A stretch of DNA of 64,000 nucleotides from Monoplex corrugatus. Lineage: Eukaryota; Mollusca; Gastropoda; Littorinimorpha; Ranellidae. This document shows, one piece after another, positions 58,300-64,000 of the stretch. The stretch covers positions 47,129,681-47,193,680 of the forward strand of contig CM060307.1 in assembly GCA_030674185.1 (NCBI GenBank), given 5' to 3'. A program made the translations under genes and the position numbers. The number at the start of each line of letters is the position of its first letter. Within the stretch, counting starts at the first letter, position 1. Under the pieces are notes generated by a model that made no database searches, was not told the origin of the DNA, and worked only from the letters and a program-made list of their open reading frames with translations.

Positions 58300-58697
58300 A
58301 TCAATGGGAATGTTCTTTCGGTCTGGATTCAAGACTTAGCAATTCATGTCGTGAAATAAGGTCATAGGTTCTTGACAAAGCAGCAGCGCAAATTCTCCTA
58401 TGGAGCATGGCTCCACTCTGGCCACAGTAATTGGATAGTGAGAGTCCTGTGGCTCTGATTTTGGCGCCAAGACCATTACAGAATAAATGTGTATATTGTG
58501 TATGGTGGTATGTTGACCGGCCTGCAAGATTAATGTCATCGATTGAGATGTTTAGGAAAAAAACAAGATGTGTGGAAAGCAAAACGAACAAATAAGCAAA
58601 CAAACAAACAAGCAAACAAATAAACAAATAAACAAACAAAACAGCAAAACAACAAACAGAAATAATAACCAACACATAACAAAAAAATCATAAAAAT
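58300..58697. repeat. Unrecognised segment followed by (CAAA)n
   Basis: 58300-58555 has balanced composition and may be an old repeat, but I cannot name it. CAAA/CAAACAAG repeats occupy about 58580-58665. Confidence 0.5.
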
Positions 58698-58737
58698 AAT
58701 ACACACACACACCACACACAACACACACACACAACAC

Positions 58738-58788
<51 letters not shown>

Positions 58789-58868
58789 CACACCACACAC
58801 ACACACACACACAACACACACCACACACACACACACCACACACACACCACACACACACACACACACAT
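58698..58868. repeat. Interrupted (CA)n microsatellite
   Basis: CA blocks with CC or AA interruptions. Confidence 0.96.
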
Positions 58869-59174
58869 GCACACGGATGCCCGCAGGATGGAGAGGCTGA
58901 CTTTTTTTTTTTAGACTGAGCTTAATTTGTTTAATCGCTGCAACATTGGATCATTCAAAATTTAATGCTGTTGAAAAACTGTACCTGTCAAGACACATTC
59001 ACACAAATGAGGGGGAAAAAAAGAAGAAGAAAAAAGAAACCACTTTAAAAAATAAGTAAGCACCTGGCCTCATGAGCAGTCAGCAGAATTATGAACACAA
59101 TTGACAAGTGCATTAGCAAAGTAATAATTCCAGTGTGGGGCCTCCATACTTCTCAGTATTCATAGGTCTGACCA
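58869..59174. other. AT-rich sequence
   Basis: No feature is recognised beyond short T and GAA runs. Confidence 0.45.
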
Positions 59175-59367
59175 TTAAACCTTTGATTCCCGCATCCTAT
59201 GCATCAACTGCAAAAACTTAACTCTTTGACTCTCTCATCCTATCCACCAGCTTCCTACAGGAAGCTGGTGGATAGGGTCAGGGAGTCAAAGGGTTAAGTT
59301 TTTGCTTTGCTAGCATGGTTGACAATACAGGATGCTGGTAGACAGGGAGCGGGAGTCATAGGGTTAA
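59175..59367 (+). mobile_element. TTAA palindromic MITE, copy 8 (well preserved)
   Basis: The outer TTAA sites are 59175-59178 and 59364-59367, and the inner sites 59218-59221 and 59294-59297. The inner unit sits exactly in the centre of the outer one: without it the junction would read GCAAAAACTTAAGTTTTTGC, a perfect palindrome. The asymmetric arm TTTGCTAGCATGGTTGACAA lies on the right. Confidence 0.88.
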
Positions 59368-59729
59368 ACAGCCATGAAGAAAATCAAGGGACATAAAGCA
59401 AAATTGAAAAGACAGTCAAACTACCAACGTATGAACTCTACTACGATGTCCCATTAAAAGCAAATTCCATTAAAAGCAAACTGATAAAAACAACAGCAGC
59501 TGAGCAATCAACTAAAATCACAATTTAAGAAATAAGCACGCTAAATTAAAGCACGAGTAACGCTGTTCGTGCTTTTTTTATTTTTTTTTTTTTTTATCCT
59601 TGTAAGAAATCTTTTCAACGTTGGAATCAGATGAAGTCTTAACAACTTTTCAAAAGTAACCAATTTTTCTGGTTATTAACAGATGTGGCCTGACCATAAA
59701 GACAGTGAACCAAACAAGTGGAAGAAGAT
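59368..59729. other. AT-rich sequence
   Basis: No gene is recognised. A T run lies at about 59573-59595. Confidence 0.45.
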
Positions 59730-59800
59730 GAATGACGTAATGATCAAAGCGTCATACTGATGACTGGAAGGATGTGGATTCAACACTCATCAAAAGAGTA
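59730..59800 (+). mobile_element. tRNA-like SINE head, truncated
   Basis: AATGATCAAAGCGTCATACTG and GGAAGGATGTGGATTCAACACTC give A- and B-box-like blocks with tRNA spacing. The copy is cut off before the CTT tract. Confidence 0.5.
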
Positions 59801-59884
59801 GTCCCTAGGTGGTCAGCTGTAGTTCTAACCGTGCAACGGTGACCAGATACTTATTGCTTTATTGCTGCCTTTATTTGTGCCACT

Positions 59885-60690
59885 GTCTTCCTCTCTCTTC
59901 TTTTCTTCTTTCTTCTTCTTTTCTTCTTTCTTCTTCTTCTTCTTCTTCTTCTTCTTCTTCTTCTTCTTCTTCTTCTTTCTTCTTCTTCTTCTTCTTCTTT
60001 CTTCTTCTTCTTCTTCCTTCTTTCTTCTTCTTTCTTCTTCTTCTTCTTCTTCTTCTTTCTTCTTTCTTCTTCTTCTTCTTCTTCTTCTTCTTCTTTCTTC
60101 TTTCTTCTTCTTTTCTTCTTCTTCTTCTTTCTTCTTCTTTCTTCTTTCTTCTTCTTCTTCTTCTTTTCTTCTTTCTTCTTCTTCTTCTTCTTTCTTCTTC
60201 TTCTTTCTTCTTTCTTTTTCTTCTTCTTCTTCTTCTTCTTCTTCTTCTTCTTCTTCTTCTTCTTCTTCTTCTTCTTCTTCTTTCTTCTTCTTCTTCTTCT
60301 TCTTCTTCTCTTCTTCTTCTTCTTCTTCTTCTTCTTCTTCTTCTTCTTCTTCTTCCTCCTCTCCTCTTCCTCCTCCTCCTCCTCCTCCTTTCCTTCTTCT
60401 TCTTCTTCTTCTTCTTCTTCTTCTTCCTTCTTCTTCTTCTTCTTCCTTCTTCTTCCTTCTTCTTCCTTCTTCTTTCTTCTTCTTCTTTCTTCTTCTTTCT
60501 TCTTCTTTCTTCTTCTTCTTCTTCTTTCTTCTTCTTTCTTTTCTTCTTCTTTTTCTTCTTCTTCTTCTTCTTCTTCTTCTTTCTTCTTCTTCTTCTTCTC
60601 TTCTTCTTCTTCTTTCTTCTTCTTCTTCTTCTTCTTCTTCTTCTTCTTCTTCTTCTTCTTCTTCTTCTTTCTTCTTCTTCTTCTTTTTTG
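59885..60690. repeat. (CTT)n microsatellite, about 800 bp
   Basis: The plus strand is almost entirely CTT/TTC with CTTT and CCT variants. Two overlapping 'proteins' of nearly 300 residues made of Ser, Phe and Leu are artefacts. A polypurine-polypyrimidine tract this long can form triplex DNA. Confidence 0.98.
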
Positions 60691-61480
60691 TGAGACTGTC
60701 TTCTCCTTCTTCTCTGTGAGACTGTCTTCTCCTTCTTCTTCTGTGAGACTTCTTCTTCTTCTTCTGCTTCTTCTGCTTCTTCTGTGAGAGACTGTCTTCT
60801 TCTTCTTCTTCTGTGAGAGACTGTCTTCTTCTTCTTCTTCTGTGAGAGACTGTCTTCTTCTCCTTCTTCTGTGAGAGACTTCTTCTTCTCCTTCTTCTGT
60901 GAGAGACTTCTCTTCTCCTTCTTCTCTGCTTCTTTTGCTCTTCTGTGAGAGACTGTTCTTCTTCTTCTTCTCTCCTTCTTCTTCTTCTTCTTCTTCTGTG
61001 AGAGACTGTCTTCTTCTTCTTTTTCTTTTTCTTCTGCTGTGACAGACTATCTTCTTCTTCTTCTGTGAGAGAATGTCTTCTTCTTCTGTGGAAGACTATC
61101 TTCTTCTTCTCTATGGAAGACCGTATTTTTCTTCTGTGGAAGACTGTGTTCTTCTTCTTCTATGTAATATGTCGTCTTGTTCTGTGAAGACTTCTTCATC
61201 TTCTATGGAAGACTGTCTTCTTCTTCTTCTTCTATGGAAGACTATCTTCCTCTTCTTTTTCTGGGGAAGACCGTCTTCTTCTATGCGAAACTGTCTTCTT
61301 CTTCTACGGAAGATTATCTTCTTTTTGAATGGAAAGCTGTCTTATTCATCGGGGAAGACTGTCCATACAGGAGGACTGTCTTTTTTTCTTCTTCTTCTAT
61401 GGAGGACTGTCTTGTTGTTTTTCTATGGACAATTGTCAGCTTCCTTTTCCTATGGAGGACTGTCTGCTTCTTCACAGAAA
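60691..61480. repeat. CTT-derived minisatellite (CTGTGAGAGACTGTCTTCTT unit)
   Basis: Tandem units of about 35-40 bp combine CTTCTTCTTCTTCTG with TGAGAGACTGT. Toward 61480 they diverge to TATGGAAGACTGTCTTCTT and TATGGAGGACTGTCTT. The gradient suggests growth from the CTT tract side. Confidence 0.92.
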
Positions 61481-61611
61481 ATCCTTCTTTGTCTTCATTG
61501 CACATGTAAAGAAAATTAGGGTAAAACTGTCCTGGCTTTGTGAGTGCTCGAGCGGTTTCAGTGCACTGCTTCTGTGGGTATAAGAAAACATTTTCACTGC
61601 AAAGAACACGC

Positions 61612-61612
61612 A

Positions 61613-61663
<51 letters not shown>

Positions 61664-61705
61664 CACACACACACACACGCGCGCGCGCGCGCGCGCGCGC
61701 ACAGA
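61612..61705. repeat. (CA)n passing into (CG)n
   Basis: About 55 bp of CA with one break, then about 24 bp of alternating CG, a classic Z-DNA-prone sequence. Confidence 0.96.
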
Positions 61706-62017
61706 GGCATGTTACATCCATACACACAACGCATACACATAAATTATGCATACACACATACATCTCTACATTGCTTTATTTACTTTTTGTGTGTCATTAT
61801 ACAGGGGCAGATTTCAGTCTTCGTACAGGGGTTACTAGGAAATCTAGGGGGGTCCGGGCACATGCTCCCCCGTGAATTTTTTTTTGTCTAGATGATTAAA
61901 ATACAAACAATTTGGTACATACTATTGATAAAATCCTGTAATTTGCTAAAATATAAAAACATGTAAAACCCTGACCATGTTGTCTTACTTGTCTCCACAA
62001 CAGCAGTTCGACTCTTG

Positions 62018-62077
<60 letters not shown>

Positions 62078-62284
62078 ACACACACACACACAAAACACAC
62101 ACACAGAGGCACTCCCTACCCCCTTCATCACTCCACACACCGGTCCTCACATCCATTGCCCTCCCCCTCCCCGTCCTCGGCAAAACGAAACTATTTCTTT
62201 TGCCATTTCACTACAGCCCTTGACCGATAGCTGGAGTATGCTGCCACATTTAGTGTCAAGCATGAACACGCACGCAAACATATA

Positions 62285-62320
<36 letters not shown>

Positions 62321-62372
62321 CACACACACTCACAGACACCACACACATCCACACACACCAATACACACAACA

Positions 62373-62420
<48 letters not shown>

Positions 62421-62519
62421 ACAACATTCACACACACACACACACACTCAGCCATCCACATTTACCCGTTACCATCACAGTCACTGCCACAACCACTTAC
62501 AACCACCACCACCAACAAA
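61706..62519. repeat. Sequence with (CA)n tracts at about 62019-62107 and (CT)n(CA)n at about 62287-62452
   Basis: The simple repeats are clear. A 294-codon plus-strand frame (61977-62861) crosses both and runs antisense to the exon at 62520-62836, so it is not called. Confidence 0.85.
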
Positions 62520-62836
62520 CTAAACTGTACTATTTCCATGTGGCATATATCTACTGGTATCGCAGCCTTGTCCACCAGCATCGCCAGTAGCAGCAGGATG
62601 CATCGTAGACTGCCACAACATGTGCAGCTCACGCTCCACCCTCTTCTTCTCCCTGTATCTCCGACACTTCTCTCGGTTCTGCAGGCGATGGCGATAGGTG
62701 TGTTCGGGATTGGCTCGGACTCTCTGCATGTAACGCTGCCATCTTGCAGAGTTGCTGCGGCCTGGGTTACTGCACTGACTTCTCATTGTCGCTGTCACTC
62801 CTGCTCTTCTGCCGGACGCTGTGGATGGAAACGTCC
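62520..62836 (-). CDS. YREK-type basic terminal exon upstream of the large gene
   Basis: This exon encodes 104 residues on the minus strand. The acceptor TGACCTGTTGCAG ends at 62837, and the exon enters in phase 1 (G plus GG gives Gly), like all terminal exons of the large gene. It ends in TAG at 62520-62522. The core is basic and related to the 1168-1424 exon: NSARWQRYMQRVRANPEH, then TYRHRLQNREKCRRYREKKR and VERELHMLWQ. It lies 12 kb upstream of the promoter near 50.0 kb, so that promoter's transcripts cannot include it by ordinary splicing. The simplest reading is the last exon of a second, paralogous gene whose common exon lies beyond the window end. Confidence 0.68.
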
Positions 62837-62907
62837 CTGCAACAGGTCACAGAATGTTTAATTGATTAAAGAGAAGTGACAAACGATTTGGGAAAAGAAC
62901 GCCTATC

Positions 62908-62970
62908 ACACACACACACACACAACACACACACACACACACACACAGTGACACACACACATACAGTGAA
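62908..62970. repeat. (CA)n microsatellite
   Basis: Short interrupted CA tract. Confidence 0.93.
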
Positions 62971-63334
62971 AACTGAGTTGTAAGAGCACACACGACACCA
63001 CCACACACGCAAGCGGAGGTAACTGATGATTGTAAAAACCCTCTTTTATGTGTAGCGTCTGACCAAGGTGGGTGTGACGTGTTTTGTTGTTTTTATGCTC
63101 TAGTGTGGGAGCTGACATCATGGGATTTTTTTCCCCTTCTTTTTTTATTATTTTTAAAAAAATTTTTTTTTTTTACTGCTGTTTGTGTGACCTCCTCCCC
63201 TCCTCCTCTTTTGTTTGTTTGTTTGTTTCGTTTTGTTTTTGTTTTAAGGGAGATATTTTGTATCCACCAGACAGAAGTGTGTGTCTGTGCAAAGATGAAC
63301 GGATTAATTGGCAGATCTATTTCGTTTGGAGAGA
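62971..63334. other. AT/T-rich sequence, no gene seen
   Basis: T and A runs at about 63150-63175 and TTTG repeats at about 63210-63245. No coding sequence is recognised. Confidence 0.45.
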
Positions 63335-63800
63335 GAAGGGTGGCAGAATGGTTCAAACGTTTGCCTACCAATAATTAAACTCGAAATTCCAGGGTTCGCT
63401 CCCTGTAGAGGCCTCGACTTGTCTCCTCAATTTGACCGGAAAATCGAACTGAACGTCTAGTCTTCGGAAGGGGACGAACAACGAATCGGACCCGTGTGCC
63501 TTCTGGCTGCACACACTAAAGATCCCACGGCAGTTGAACATCGTGAAGAGCAGGGCGTTGCCCGGCTGCCTTGGTATAAAACATTGGAGAGATAGGTTGA
63601 TTTCCCAGGTCCCAGGTTCTTGCTGACTGAAGTCTTGGTTAAAAAAAAAAAATCAAGGTGCACTGCGGCGACGCGCTCTCAAAAGGAAAAGCAACCCGAG
63701 TTTTACGTCGTATTGTCCACTGCGACAAAAGAAAGGAATATGATTATGAATATGAATCGAGGGAGAGGAGATGGGCACCGCCCTCATAAGGCTGACCCCG
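63335..63800 (+). mobile_element. tRNA-derived SINE, near full length
   Basis: The head has A-box-like TGGCAGAATGGTTC (63341) and B-box-like GGGTTCGCTCCC (63392). The body includes CTTCGGAAGGGGACGAACAA, GACCCGTGTGCCTTCTGGCTG and AGATCCCACGGCAGTTGAAC. The last is close to the central CCGTGTGC...CCACGGCA domain seen in many mollusc SINEs. The tail ends past ATGAATATGAATCGAGG. Confidence 0.75.
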
Positions 63801-63886
63801 AGAAAAGTTGAGGTGTCTACCACCTCACTCCCCTACGACCATCTCGCTACTTCGTTTAATCTCCCCCAATCCCATTTTTTTTCCAT

Positions 63887-64000
63887 TTAACCCTTTCATT
63901 CCCATGCCCTATTCACCGCCAGCAAGACTTAACTTTTTGACTCTCTCACCCTGTCTACCAACTTCCCTTAGATTCCCTCACCCTTAGAACTTCCATTGAA
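63887..64000. mobile_element. TTAA palindromic MITE, copy 9 (cut by window end)
   Basis: TTAA at 63887-63890 is followed by CCCTTTCATTCCCATGCCC. The inner start 'ACTTAACTTTTTGACTCTC' and a degenerate TCTACCAACTTCCCTTAG follow, and the right half lies outside the window. Confidence 0.75.

Noticed and set aside
59809..60719. Two overlapping frames of nearly 300 codons made of Ser, Phe and Leu
   Set aside because: Both are translations of the CTT microsatellite.
61977..62861. 294-codon plus-strand open frame
   Set aside because: It consists of CA and CT repeats joined to the antisense of the YREK exon at 62520-62836. It shows no domain of its own.
63341..63410. Possible tRNA gene
   Set aside because: A- and B-box-like blocks are present, but the cloverleaf is not formed and SINE body sequence follows, so it is a SINE head.

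Overview
This window is nuclear DNA of an animal with an AT-rich, intron-rich, repeat-rich genome. A marine mollusc, probably a gastropod, is my best guess. The guess rests on very dense (CA)n/(GT)n microsatellites, the mixture of RTE-like, CR1/L2-like and Jockey-like non-LTR retrotransposons, a Mos1-type mariner, piggyBac-type MITEs and tRNA-derived SINEs. It is an inference, because no species-diagnostic gene is present. I see no operon, CRISPR array, canonical tRNA or rRNA gene.

The main host content is one large minus-strand gene spanning about 50.0 kb down to 1.2 kb or beyond. A CpG-containing start region near 50.0 kb leads to a candidate 5'UTR exon with its donor at 49950. A 250-codon common coding exon follows (47333-48116), then a symmetric phase-1 cassette exon (44376-44567). 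A roughly 25-kb intron full of mobile elements separates these from a series of 3'-terminal coding exons, at 18972-19264, 14316-14605, 13027-13376, 5190-5536, 4216-4484 and 1168-1424. Each terminal exon starts at a recognisable 3' splice site in phase 1, ends in its own stop codon, and can follow the phase-1 donor of either upstream exon. Several encode DNA-binding-type modules of transposon origin: a CENP-B/pogo helix-turn-helix, a TTF/hAT-type zinc finger and two piggyBac C-terminal zinc ribbons. Another is a basic YREK-repeat exon, and one is unrecognised. The architecture resembles the insect lola and mod(mdg4) genes: one common N-terminus with many alternative C-terminal modules. A further exon of the same design (62520-62836) lies upstream of the promoter and probably belongs to a neighbouring paralogous gene. 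Three weaker terminal-exon candidates are also listed.

Around and inside this gene lie nested mobile elements. There are four fragments of one RTE-like family with ATG/ATC-repeat 3' tails, and several CR1/L2-like copies, one with a 525-codon open frame nested in an RTE-like copy. There are Jockey-like RNase H relics and a TIR-complete but dead mariner (20763-22084). A piggyBac relic bounded by TTAA (38511-39185) carries an acidic N-terminal transposase fragment. Nine copies of a nested palindromic TTAA MITE family are also present. A possible small plus-strand gene (38.2-40.3 kb) sits in the big intron.

The rest is intron or intergenic sequence with long microsatellites (an 800-bp CTT tract at 59.9-60.7 kb) and minisatellites. 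Most long open frames over these tracts are artefacts of repeats without stop codons.
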